Positions 10,412 through 20,571 of a stretch of 64,000 bases of DNA are shown piece after piece. Under the pieces are notes generated by a model. That model was not told the origin of the DNA. It was given only the letters and a program-made list of their open reading frames with translations, and ran no database searches. The DNA lies in NCBI GenBank assembly GCA_018417955.1, contig JACTVC010000025.1, forward strand, positions 682,001-746,000. Direction: 5' to 3'. Every line of letters begins with the position of its first letter. Position 1 is the first letter of the stretch. The position numbers and the translations under genes were made by a program. Source of the DNA: Laccaria trichodermophora. Its lineage: Eukaryota; Basidiomycota; Agaricomycetes; Agaricales; Hydnangiaceae.

Positions 10412-12454
10412 ATGGCTATGGTCGAAATGGTACGTGTTCAGGCGCTCATAGTCTTTACTTATCACTCCCTCATGCTTTCAACCAGTTTGCAGTCTTCTGT
10501 TCGCCATGACCCAATTGTATCCAAGCAAAGATCGGAAGTCCCGGGAAGGAACCTTGTGGTTTGCCTTGATGGCACGTCGAATAAGTTCAGCTCAACCGTA
10601 TGTGCCATATCGATGAGCCTTCTTGCACCTGAAGACTTGCTGAAGACCGCTACAGAATACCAACGTTGTTGAGCTTTACAAGCGACTTATAAAAAACGAT
10701 GAACAGGTCACCTACTACAACAGCGGCATTGGGACGCTTGCAACTCCCTCGTACATCTCATATGCATTTGTCTGGAAAATGTTTGACTATACGATTGATT
10801 TGGCAATTGGATGGTGCGTTTTATTTCTGACGGTCCACGGCCCCGCAGGCAATATGCTTACAACTCTCATGTTTTGCAGGAGCTTTGAAAAGGCAATTTT
10901 GAAGGCCTACCGCTGGCTTGCTCAACATTACCGCCCTCACGACCGCATCTATCTCCTTGGTAGCGCATTCACTGTGAACAGATTGAATGTTATTGACATT
11001 CCTCCCTCCACCAGGTTTCTCGCGAGGAGCGTATCAGATCAGGACACTGGCAGCAATGATAGATGAGGTGAGTGTTCGACCATCTTCTGGACTTGATTCA
11101 TCTTGATGAGCCGGGATCACTATCAGGTTGGCCTCCTGCAGCCTGGAAATGAAGAGCAAATTCCTTTGTACGTATATTTGATCTTTCTTGACAAGCCTCG
11201 ACTCAAATCTTGTGAACTACTTAGTGCCTATGAATTGTATGCTCGAAAATCTGTCAATCACAAAGTTGCTCTGTCCTCCATTATGCTCTACATAGGCCTA
11301 TTACCGCTGTATACGATCTTATGGCTTGTGGGGTATGTCACACTCGACAGCTTCTTCGTTGACTTTTTCGTTTGGATAACCTTCGGCACACTGTTTCTCA
11401 ATGCTCTGGTGTGGACAAGCCACCTTATCTATGGCCGAAACAACTCAAGAAATTCTCTAGCGGAACATTTCAAGAACATATTCTCCAGGAAAGCCAGGGT
11501 TCATTTTCTTGGTGTATGGTCTGTGATCAACTCCAGACCTCAATGTCAACACTCGCAATATAACAGCTTTGTTTCCAGGGATACTGTATCTTCTCTAGGA
11601 CATGTACGTTCCAAGGACATGCCCAATACTGTGGACGGAGGAGATCACATATGCGTCTTTTGGCATGCTCTTGCACTTGACAAGCATAGGGTGAAGTTCC
11701 TTTCTGAATACTATTATGGTGGTGAATCATGGATTGGCACCAGTGGAGGTGATCCACCTTCACCAATATCAGCCATTCCTAAAGTCAAAGAAACTTGGTT
11801 CCGTGGATCACATCCCGATATGTAAGTACTTATAAGTGTATGATGGCGAATGATAACCTCAACAACATTCAGTGGCGGCAAACACAACATTGGTGCAGGA
11901 TCAGCCCCGAACAACCCCTCTCTCCAGTGGATGGCCTATGAAGCGGCTAAATCTGGCCTACTTGTCGACCTTGCAGAGCTTCATGATCAACCACCAGAGC
12001 CAGAAACTGTGAGAAATACACTCGAAGGTCTTTGGAGGATGATGGAGTACCTACCAATTGAGCATCGCTCCTATGAAGATCGGAATAGTATGACCCATGC
12101 GTAAGCATACATCCTTTCTTTGCCATTTGAGAGTTTAATGACTTTGAATACAGGCTTCATCGTGGCAAGAACTGTGTTCCAGTTCCTGGACAAAGTGTTC
12201 ATGTGTCTGTAAAACATCCGCCTAATGGGATAAATGATGTTGAGAATGAAGGGGTTGAGATACCTGAAATGGTTCGTCGGCCTTGTGCATATTGTGACGA
12301 AAGTGAGAGGGGTTTGTTCATTGTTTCTTGCCATTGTGCCAGCTTTGATGGAGAGCCTAGTTTCAACTCAAAGCACCTCTGGGTGGGCAGCGGCTTAGAG
12401 ATTGGCAGGGGTATTAGGCAAGCGTATGAGGGGACAGGTACAGCTGTGCGTTGA
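10412..12454 (+). CDS. DUF2235 (T6SS Tle1-like) alpha/beta-hydrolase with membrane insert
   Basis: The spliced frame shows the family opening RNLVVCLDGTSNKFSSTNTN, then VTYYNSGIGTL, the nucleophile elbow GFSRGAYQ (split by an intron after LLG), GLLQPGNEEQIPFAYELYA, HALALDKHRVKF, WFRGSHPDIGG, SLQWMAYEA and LHRGKNCVPVPGQSVHVSV. These are the conserved blocks of DUF2235 proteins, predicted serine hydrolases/phospholipases. Between the AYELYA and HALALDKHR blocks sits an insert with two hydrophobic stretches (around LYIGLLPLYTILWLVG and FFVWITFGTLFLNALVW), suggesting membrane attachment. Introns with GT-AG borders occur near 10600-10658, 10814-10879, 10972-11015, 11069-11126, 11162-11221 and in the last third. 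The first ATG (10412) is uncertain. Substrate unknown. Confidence 0.78.
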
Positions 12455-12595
12455 GAAAGAGGTATAGTCGTTTGAGTTCGGTACTCTTTTTTAAGTTTCT
12501 GCAAGATTTCTGTACTATACGTGCTGTGGTTACGTGTTTGATAGTGATTTGGTAATGAAGAGGACATCGTACTGTACTAATACGACCATGTCTTC

Positions 12596-13510
12596 CAGCC
12601 CTTTAAGTTGTGACACATTTCGACCATCCCTTCATCACTTCAATAGCCGATGTGATGTGTGATGACATCAGTAATTTGTCAATTTAATTCCCTGGTTTTT
12701 GATGGTTTTATTGGTTTTTCCAGGTTTCCAGGAACCTGGAAAGCTGGAAACCTCAAAACCATTTTCGACACTATTAGGTCTACAAGTACTTAGTATACGT
12801 GGTAAGGCTCTTGAATAACAAAGTTATAAAAGGGTCTAGAGGGCGAAACGAGTAACTCAAGACAACTAGGACACTTCTAAAGTCAGCTCAGAAATCATGA
12901 AACATAACCATGCATGATTATTCTTTCCAGCTTGTGGGTGATCATTGAGTCTGTGCCTCCTGACGAGAAACAGAAAGACTGCTAGTGGATTTTGAAGCAG
13001 AGGCTCCAGTCCTGCTACCTATTCAAAATGGGGTTAGCAGTGAGCAACATCGTAGAGCAGGCAGACTCACCAGGCGCTCCTCATCCTAGTATGCATATTT
13101 ACCCTGCTCCTTGTTGTGTTCTTGTCAATGTCATGTTTCGTCATAATTGGCATCATTCTTGGTGCGCAACAGGAGGAACAGCACCTGTCGTCGTCATTGC
13201 TGGGTGGTGGCAGGTAGATGTGAGTGGTGACAAGGAGAGAACTGGTGACAGCTCAGCGCTCAGCGCTCAATGCTCAACAAACAAGGACAGCGGAGTTCAA
13301 ATCTTTGATCACAATTTGTTCCTGGTCTGTGCGCGTGTCGAGTACTATATAACTGATCACAATTTTCTATGTTTCTTTACCCATTACATAGGGTATTTAG
13401 ATAAAAGAAACAACTTAAACAAGGATGCCAAGAGTAGCTGGTTTCGAGGTTTCCGAGCTTTTTAGTGCTTTTCTACATTTCTGTACATATATTTTCAGTT
13501 AATCTTGGCT
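12596..13510. other. Non-coding interval inside the TIR region
   Basis: No supported gene is present. A T-rich stretch around 12700-12750 has short repeats of CCAGGTTTCCAGG type. The only longer open frame (from 12992) has no recognisable motif and unremarkable composition. Confidence 0.4.
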
Positions 13511-13616
13511 CCAGATGTTCAGAGAGGTTCGAGCGGACCGGCGGTCCACAGAGTTTAAAGTCGGAGGCAAAAAAAGCAAACAAAACACAAGCACGAAACC
13601 TCTCTAGAACATCTGG
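13511..13616. repeat. Short imperfect hairpin
   Basis: CCAGATGTTCAGAGAGGTTCG at 13511-13531 pairs with CGAAACCTCTCTAGAACATCTGG at 13594-13616 with small interruptions, giving a 21-23-bp stem around a 62-bp loop. The loop contains TTTAAAGTCGGAGGCAAAAAAA, which resembles an inverted copy near 18573-18598. Confidence 0.55.
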
Positions 13617-13721
13617 TGCAATTTGATGGTTAGGGGTAGGCTCATGTCACAGTAGTCACAATTCACATAGTAGATAACAGTCCAATTACAGTCGCGTCGC
13701 GTTGATCCACAATCACAACGT

Positions 13722-14030
13722 ATGGACGAAGTTTTCAATGACGACGCCTTTCGAGACAAATCTTTTCACGACGGCGATCACCACCCCGAGCAAGGCTCAT
13801 CTGATGATGAGGCCGATGATGCTGCAGACGGCTTGTCTGACGATGAGGAAGAGCCGGCACAACCTCCAGTTCCACTCATGAATACACGAGCCTTAAAGCG
13901 TGGGTTGGAAGGAAAGGATGTCACTGGGATAATCAGGGAAGTCCTTGACTTCATGAGCTTGAAACAGATCAATTTACCACTCTTTCTCGAAGCACTGAGT
14001 TGGGTAAGGTTGGCGGGAACTCCACGGTAG
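13722..14030 (+). pseudogene. DUF6589-like protein, N-terminal fragment
   Basis: The 102-codon frame is acidic at first (SSDDEADDAADGLSDDEEEP). It then has TRALKRGLEGKDVTGIIREV and LDFMSLKQINLPLFLEALSW, a combination I associate with the N-termini of the large, repeated DUF6589 proteins of agaricomycetes. A possible donor GTAAGG follows LSW, but no downstream exon with the rest of the domain was found before the tandem array. It is probably a decayed remnant. The function of DUF6589 proteins is not established; their high copy number suggests a mobile-element origin. Confidence 0.45.
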
Positions 14031-14784
14031 GTTTTGCATTTGCATCTCTGCCGCTGCCAGTCTAGACTCTCACGGCTTCTTCCGCATCTTCAATCACGTC
14101 TTCATCAGGCTTACCGAAATTATCTGCCAGTTATCTGCCCAGCAAAGTCCGAAATTTTGCGAATGAGGTGTTTCTCAACAAACACTGCACCTACATCAAC
14201 CAAAATTGACCTGTAGATAGTAGTAAGTACATTACACATTTTCTATAAAAGCATTTGAAAGTATGTTGTGCCAAAAAAGAGAAATTGAGGCCGACATTAT
14301 CTGCCACCCCAAAAAGTTATCTGCCATGCGTCACGGCGCGCACGTGACCAGCACTTGAACCAGAATTCTCAAACCTCAACGTTCACTGCACTCAGCCGAT
14401 TTCTTGACTGAAAAATGACCATAAAGTCTGGGACCGAGCCCTTAATTAAGAAAGAAAAATTGAAGCTACTTTTTAACTACAGGATTCAATGATATTAGTT
14501 TTATTGTGTTGTCTTTAGGTTAGGTCATCAGCGCGTGAAGCGCACAACAAATTTTTTGGCAAAATTCAAGCAGCCATACCTCTGAGAATATTCAAGCTAC
14601 CTTCTTGCTAAGAAAATATAGTCTAATGTAGTGTTGAGAATATCTCGACAATTTCTTTCTATTTTATTTCTTTTCTTTGTTTTGACTTCTTTTGATACCA
14701 AAACCCTTCATCACATCCTGTTGTCGATCAGTTTCAAAACGATTTTCATGAAGATACATGAAGGTCCCTTCTCATGTCTATCTC

Positions 14785-15790
14785 TGAAGCTGCACGTCGA
14801 CATTCCCACTCATCACAACTTTTTTCGGGGGTTGCCACCAAAAAACACAGAGTATGTTGTAAGTTCTTGCTTAATTCCTACATTTTGAGGCTCACAAAAA
14901 ACTATCTGATTAGTGAGGAATATGAACCTTGTTTGCGAGAAGCTGCTTGCCAATGTTCCAACTTGTTGCAGGTTTTTTTATCGGGGGGTCATCACTAGAT
15001 CATGTCCTTCATTGTAAGTTCTTGCTCAACTTTGACATTATGGGGCTCATAGGAATCACCCAGTTAATTTGAAACGTTTGTGAGAAGCTGCACATCGGCA
15101 CTCCAACTCGTCACAATGTGTCGGGGCGAGACATCACCAAAAATTCACAGAATATGCTATATAATTGTGAGTTCTCACTCAACTCTTACATTCTAGAGCT
15201 CATACAAACCGTCTGGTCAGTGAGAAATGTGGGCCTTTCTTTAGAAGCTGCGCATTGGCATTCAAACTCATCGCAATGCTTTTGGGGGTGACACCGCCAA
15301 AAAAAAACAGCACATGACATATTATTGTAAGTCCTTGCTCAATTTCTATGTTTTGGGGCTCATAGGAACTGTCTACTTAGTGAGAAACGCGCACCCCATT
15401 TTCGAGAAGCTAGGTGTCACTGTCAAAGTTCGAACTTATCACAATGCTGTTGAAACATCACCGAAAAAACACAGATAATGCAGTTTTATAGTAAGTTCTT
15501 GCTCAGTTTTTGTGTTCTTGGGCTCATATGAATTGTCTAGTTAATGGGAAATATGGGCCCTGTGTTCAAAATGCTGTACGTCGACGTTTGCGCTCATCAC
15601 AAGCTTTGTGGGTCGTCACCAAAAAATACAGAGCATGTCATATTGTTGTAAGCCTTTGCTCTTTTTTTTGTTTTGTTCTGTGGCTCATAGGAACTATCTA
15701 GTTAGTGGGAAATGTGGGCACCATTTTTGAGAAGCTGCACATCTGCATTCGAGCTCGTCATAATGCTTTTTGGGGTCATCACCAAACAGT
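14785..15790 (+). repeat. Diverged tandem array, about 157-bp unit, seven copies
   Basis: A block of GAGAAGCTGCACATCG type recurs near 14790, 14938, 15082, 15243, 15403, 15571 and 15730, giving periods of 144-168 bp. Each unit also has a CATCACCAAAAAACACAG-like block, then GTAAGTTCTTGCTCAA, a GGGGCTCATAGGAA block and TAG before the next unit. Units are diverged but clearly homologous. The recurring GTAAGT and TAG resemble splice signals. No continuous coding frame runs through the array. Confidence 0.75.
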
Positions 15791-16227
15791 GTGATATTTG
15801 TAAAACATAAGTATTGATTATGTGTGATATATCATATAAATGTTCAAGCAACATGGGACTGGAGGACGGAGAAGTGTTCTTTCAGCCAGAAATGAACAGA
15901 ACAACAGCCTTGTGCATTGCTGGTGCTGCGTGTAGACTGCGAACTGCGAACAAATGCGTTCTGGAGCCAAACAAATCAGCAAACACCGCCGCGTGATGGA
16001 GTGTTGAGCGAAGTCAAACGTCAAAATCCTACCGTGGAGTTCCTGCCAACGCTAGTTGGGGTGATCCTGGATGTCATTCAGATGCCAAAGTTCAGTATGC
16101 ACGGACCTCAAGAATAAAAAGTCAGTTTGAATGAATTCCTCTTCAGAATGTGAGAACCTTATGTATGGACTCATTATAGGTCTCGCCATTCACAGCAACT
16201 GCGGAAAAGCCCATCAATTTAAATCTC
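15791..16227. other. Interval without recognised gene
   Basis: This lies between the tandem array and the helicase fragment. Short open frames occur on both strands, but none shows a family motif. Confidence 0.35.
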
Positions 16228-16622
16228 TCAGCCTTTCATCTTTAGCTTGTGGAGAATCTTCAGAGATGCTGGCAAGTATTCACCTGATCCTCCTCTAATG
16301 CATTCAAGGGTGAAATAACAACCACAATTTTTTTTGGATCTAAAAACAAGGGCATTACAAACGGCATGGTTTTTCCTGCACCAGTTCCTGCTATAACTGA
16401 GCAATCCAGCCCCAGGTGTAGTGCCTCTCCGATGTCCACCTGCCAAGGGTATGGCACTTTCCCTGGGTTGCGACGGCAGAATTCCGCATGCAATGTTGCA
16501 CGAGTGGATGCAGATTGGTACCCTCGTTTTTTAAATGCATCGTCCCGAGCTTTTTGCAAGCGCGCGGCGGATTGCTCAACTTCTTTCTGGTGGCTATCGT
16601 GACGTAATTGTGTAGGTGCCAT
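16228..16622 (-). pseudogene. RecQ-like DEAD/DEAH helicase, N-terminal fragment
   Basis: Reading down from 16622, the frame shows VPYPWQVDIGEALHLGLDC, the Walker A motif AGTGAGKTMPFVMPLF and the motif Ia region KKIVVVISPLNALEEDQ, as in the many RecQ-like helicases of basidiomycete genomes. After EEDQ there is a GTGAAT donor-like site, but the frame soon ends and no DEAH box or later helicase motifs were found nearby. A MITE begins less than 100 bp upstream of the start. It is best read as a truncated, inactive copy. Such helicases are often subtelomeric or repeat-associated. Confidence 0.65.
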
Positions 16623-16708
16623 GCAGCCTGATTCGGAGAGGTCGGTGCCTGAGTATGGAAGTAGGTTCCTGCAAAGAGGGATGGGTGCGTCGTGTTCTGC
16701 TTCGATTA

Positions 16709-17369
16709 CTATGTTTGTTCAGGATATTGAAACTCGTTGGGATATTGAAAATCCGGATTATCTTTGCATCCACTTACTCTGAGGTTCTCAAATTTTGAAG
16801 ACTAGTGTATTTGTGTATTGTCTCTGTACCCCTAAATTTTTAAAGACATATTCAAAGAATTGCATTCTTAAGACATGGATTTGTGGTTTTCATTACACCA
16901 GCCAAACAAAGATATTGGAATGTTCTCTCAGATCCCTCCAGATCAGCTAGATTATTTATTCTAAAACTTTCCAATTACATTTAAATGATATGTGAGAGGT
17001 CAAATACAAATTTTTAGAGAGAGAGATGAAGTGCTATTGGGCAGGAGGGCAAAATACAAAATTTTGCTTGCAAACGGCCCCAAAAGCATGACATTTGTGT
17101 GACATACGCCCGCCAAACTGTCATCATCTTTCAGCCAAAGCCATGGTGACCTGGCGTGACAACAGTTTCAATATCCTGATATTTTTGAACCCTGAGTACC
17201 GGATCGCCTCCGACAGCGAACATAACACATCTATAGTAAAAAAAAGTAGATATTCGTATAGAAGACAAAAATGTACATCGAGTTGTCAAAAAATCGAAAG
17301 GATGGGACAGAATGGTGAGCCAACAATTGTGCAACACTGAAAAAGTTTCAATATCCTGAACAAACATAG
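16709..17369. mobile_element. TA-flanked MITE (first of a pair)
   Basis: The ends are CTATGTTTGTTCAGGATATT (from 16709) and its complement ending at 17369. They extend to about 26 bp of matching sequence, with TA at 16707-16708 and 17370-17371. An extra internal copy of the end motif (GTTTCAATATCCTGATA) lies near 17163. No gene is present. The 661-bp size and TA flanks fit a non-autonomous Tc1/mariner-type element. Confidence 0.75.
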
Positions 17370-17371
17370 TA

Positions 17372-18478
17372 CAGCTGATTCCGAAAAGGTTGTCACTACG
17401 CAATTTTTTTGCAACACATCAATATAATATATGAGTGATATATTAGCTGAGTAATCAGGTCCACGGCCAGGGTTAGCCCTGATCTGTAAGTATCTTGGGT
17501 GTTTATAGGCATTTATCTGCACTGATTGCTGTCCGTTATCTGTCCCCTTTCCTCGACCGTTTTTATTCTATGTTTCCTCGCATTCCTCCCCTGGAGTCCT
17601 TCTCCTGCAAATAACCATGCTTCACCACCACCACCTTTTTGTTTTCCACCAACTCAAGGTGACGATGTGGAGTTTGTGGAGACGAAGTGATCTGGAAGTC
17701 CAAGTTTTTGGTGCATCACATTTTTCTCCCCAGCCGTTATAGCGCTCAAAGATTTCCAAACCACCCAATTGCAGCCCACTACATTTGAAAAAGACCATTC
17801 CTTTGACACTGTCCATTCTCAGATGCCCATTATCCAAAGTGCCAACTGCTTTTGACACAGTCGTCGTTCGGTTGCACTGTGCATGCACACACTCAGATAC
17901 CCGATCGTTCTTCCCTCTCGGGAATGTACATATATCCATCCAAACAACACCAACCCACCAACACCTCAACCAAAGCAGGCTCAAACTACAGCACCATGTT
18001 GCATTGCGGCGCCAACGACGCATACATCAACTCCTCACCCTTCTCTCCCTTCTCAACCTCTTCCTCCAGTCGATGAAAATGTTGGGATGGAGTCGGAGGC
18101 TTTTCTGGAGGTTATTGCGAGATTCTCGAGACAGAACCAGCTGTTCTTTTCGTCGACAGCGTGGAGTGGCACTGGGTCAAGCCAGCTAACACCATGTTCT
18201 TACCCTTGCGTTCCTGTTTAGCCTACATTTCAATGCATAAGGCTCTCCCAAATAATGTTTCTGGTAGTTACATACAGTCGTCCGTATGGATGACCCTTGG
18301 ATGAGCCAGTCAAGAAGCCAGTTAATCGCACCTCTCATTAGATTAGTCATTGATCGTGTAATCTGAAATCTCTGATTTAGCCCTATCCCTGATTATTCAG
18401 CTAATATATCACTCATATATTATATTGCTGATGCGTTGCAAAAAAATCGTGTAGTGACAACCTTTTCGGAATCAGCTG
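17372..18478. mobile_element. TA-flanked MITE with about 90-bp inverted ends (second of a pair)
   Basis: The left arm begins CAGCTGATTCCGAAAAGGTT at 17372. The right arm is its complement ending at 18478. About 88 bp match with a few changes, including a shared AATATATGAGTGATATATTAG core. TA flanks lie at 17370-17371 and 18479-18480. The left TA is also the right flank of the preceding MITE. The 1,107-bp interior has no recognisable transposase, only low-confidence open frames. Confidence 0.8.
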
Positions 18479-19044
18479 TAAGGGCAGATGTGTCACGCTG
18501 TCACTCGAGCCTACCCTTTCCTATCAAAATGCACCAGACGTTATAGAGCAGGATCTGGCGTGAATTTTCTCATTTTTTTGCCTCCAACTTTAAAGTCCGC
18601 TGATCAGATCTTATCTTCCTCCTCAGCTGCGAAGCGCTTGATCCTGCTCTTTAACAGTGGGAATGAGACTAATTTTCAGTGAGGTTTCCACGAAAAGTGA
18701 CTTGAGTTTCCAGATCCCACATTTTCGGGGTTTTTCACAGGTTTTCAAACATTTTCTAGGTTATAAAACCTCTGGAAACCAAAACTACCAATTGCTGATG
18801 GAAGAGTATGATCTGTTCATCCATGTGCATCGACTGTCCTGAACAAAGGATATTGTCAACCAAAAAAATTCAAAACAAAGAAAGTAGTTAAATCATGCAG
18901 TATGGTTTATATGGCTTGGGCCGCCGCAGGCCCTGGAAAAAAAATTGCTATTTTAGAGTAAGCGAAAACGCCTTCAAAAACCGGTGTGATGCGTGGCACC
19001 ACCCTCACTTCCCTTCCTTCGGAGGCCTCTGTGATGCGTGACGC
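18479..19044. other. Non-coding interval inside the TIR region
   Basis: No gene is supported. A segment at 18573-18598 resembles, in inverted orientation, the loop of the hairpin at 13511-13616. GATGCGTG motifs near 18990 and 19032 lie just inside the right inverted end. Confidence 0.35.
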
Positions 19045-19069
19045 GAAGACGTGGTCGTATTAGTACAGT

Positions 19070-19547
19070 AATAGTGGAATGCAGAGTTGACGTCGCGGCC
19101 GCTAAAATGGGTGTCCGCTAATTCCCACGATACAGAAAATCTGCGAAAGTTGGACTTTGTATCGCTTTCTGTCGCGAGGGCCTAACCAATCGGGCGGACT
19201 TGGGGCGGACTTCAAATTGAGACATACTTTCCTGTTAAATTACCTCTATACATGATGCCATACCTAATTTCTACATAACAGAAATACCATTCAGTAAGAA
19301 GGGGATTGAAATTTTCACACATTTTGGGAATTTTACGGTGTTACTCAATGTAAAAGATCTGGTATGTACGGAGCATGCTATGTGGCCATCAAGGATTTGA
19401 AACTCAGTTAAAGCTGTAGCGGGTGTGTCGACGGTTGGTTGTAGCGAGGGCATTTACCTGTCGGAGTTGATTCACTAAGGAAAGTTGTCGCGTGGTGAAA
19501 AAAAGCGTAGCGTTGCGGCCGCGACGTCAACTCTGCATTCCACTATT
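19070..19547. mobile_element. GC-rich-ended inverted-repeat element (MITE-like)
   Basis: A perfect 33-bp inverted repeat, starting AATAGTGGAATGCAGAGTTG and ending in the NotI-like GCGGCCGC, occupies 19070-19102 and 19515-19547. The 478-bp unit has no gene. Its left end coincides with the last base of the 26-bp end of the neighbouring candidate element. No clear target duplication was found, so the superfamily is unassigned. Confidence 0.6.
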
Positions 19548-19973
19548 TGCATCGTATAGCACCTTCCAAGATTTTCCAAGTGAGGTTGTTCATTGCACTT
19601 TTTTTTTGCAATCGACGTCAAAAGAAACGGCCGAAGTAAGCGCTTAGACGAAACCGACACGCCAGACTCCGATGTTGCAACTTGCATCATTGCAACGTAT
19701 CTTAGACCACAGTGCTGTCTTCACTTGTCTTTACCTCCACTCCTTGGCGGCTTCTTTGCAGGGCTGAACTCATTCAACTCAACATCAAAGAAACGCTTCA
19801 AATATCAACTTTGACTCAGGTCATTCTTGCTTAGACGAAATCGCACATCACACTCAGACTCGAACGAAACGGTCCAAATATTACTGACTATTTACCAGGT
19901 CTTGACTCTTTCTTGCTCAGAACATCATTTTCAGACCCGAAGGGTACATCACAGTGCCATCGCTCTGAGAACT
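19548..19973. other. Interval before the second carrier locus
   Basis: No supported gene. Two similar blocks containing GCTTAGACGAAA (near 19641 and 19831) form an imperfect direct repeat. Homology to the first carrier locus begins only at 19974. Confidence 0.35.
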
Positions 19974-20441
19974 TATCACGGCAATTGTACCCCACTCCTA
20001 TTTCTTCCCGGCCGTCACGCGTGAAGCTTCAAGCTTCAAGACCTGGGTTAATCGACATCCACGCGAGAACTCCGGGCTCTGAAGCCGGGCCGCCAATATC
20101 TTTGGCAAGTTGGAACTGGGACGCCATTTCAACGTCAACGAGTACCTGCTCCCCGGGCCGCCGGTCTACCCGACTCCTCCCTCAATCCCCAAATCGATCC
20201 TATTCGAAAGATAAAGTACGCGAATGGAAGATACGTGGATCTTCCGAGCGGGCCGGGTATGGAGAGGGGAGGAAGTCTAAGGAAGGGGAGAACAACGATG
20301 GCTTCTTGTCTTGTCTAACAAGATCTTTTCGAATATCATTGTCGTATCGTATCGTATCAAACAAAGGCGGAATAGCGGCGCGCCGGTCATGATTAGATAT
20401 TTGTGGGGTGTGTCACAGGGTGACGATCACCTGCCTCGGTT
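19974..20441 (+). repeat. Duplicated upstream flank of carrier gene, copy 2
   Basis: This block aligns with 180-665 and preserves the unoccupied insertion site CACCTGCCTCGGTT once (20428-20441), running directly into the carrier 5' region. It shows that the duplication predates the insertion in copy 1. Confidence 0.85.
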
Positions 20442-20571
20442 CTCTCCTCATATGCGAATCATGGAAGGAGGCGGGTTCGTGTCTAATTATCCTATTTGGC
20501 TACTCTGCTCTCCTTGATTTCATATCTTCCTTTTCCTCCCCTTCCTTCCCCCCTTCACGACAACGACAACG

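Larger units (their letters stand above)
12570..19070. mobile_element. Candidate large TIR element with DUF6589-like and helicase remnants
   Basis: Inverted repeats of 26 bp with one mismatch bound the region: TACTGTACTAATACGACCA at 12570-12588, extending to 12595, and its complement at 19045-19070. Inside lie a DUF6589-like N-terminus, a tandem array, a RecQ-like helicase fragment and two later MITEs. No convincing target-site duplication was seen at the immediate flanks, and the right flank is another inverted-repeat element. The element status is therefore an inference from the matched ends only; the internal genes may have unrelated origins. Confidence 0.45.

Noticed and set aside
14785..15790. 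CRISPR-like array
   Set aside because: Units are about 157 bp, diverged along their whole length, without short conserved repeats separated by unique spacers, and the genome is eukaryotic.
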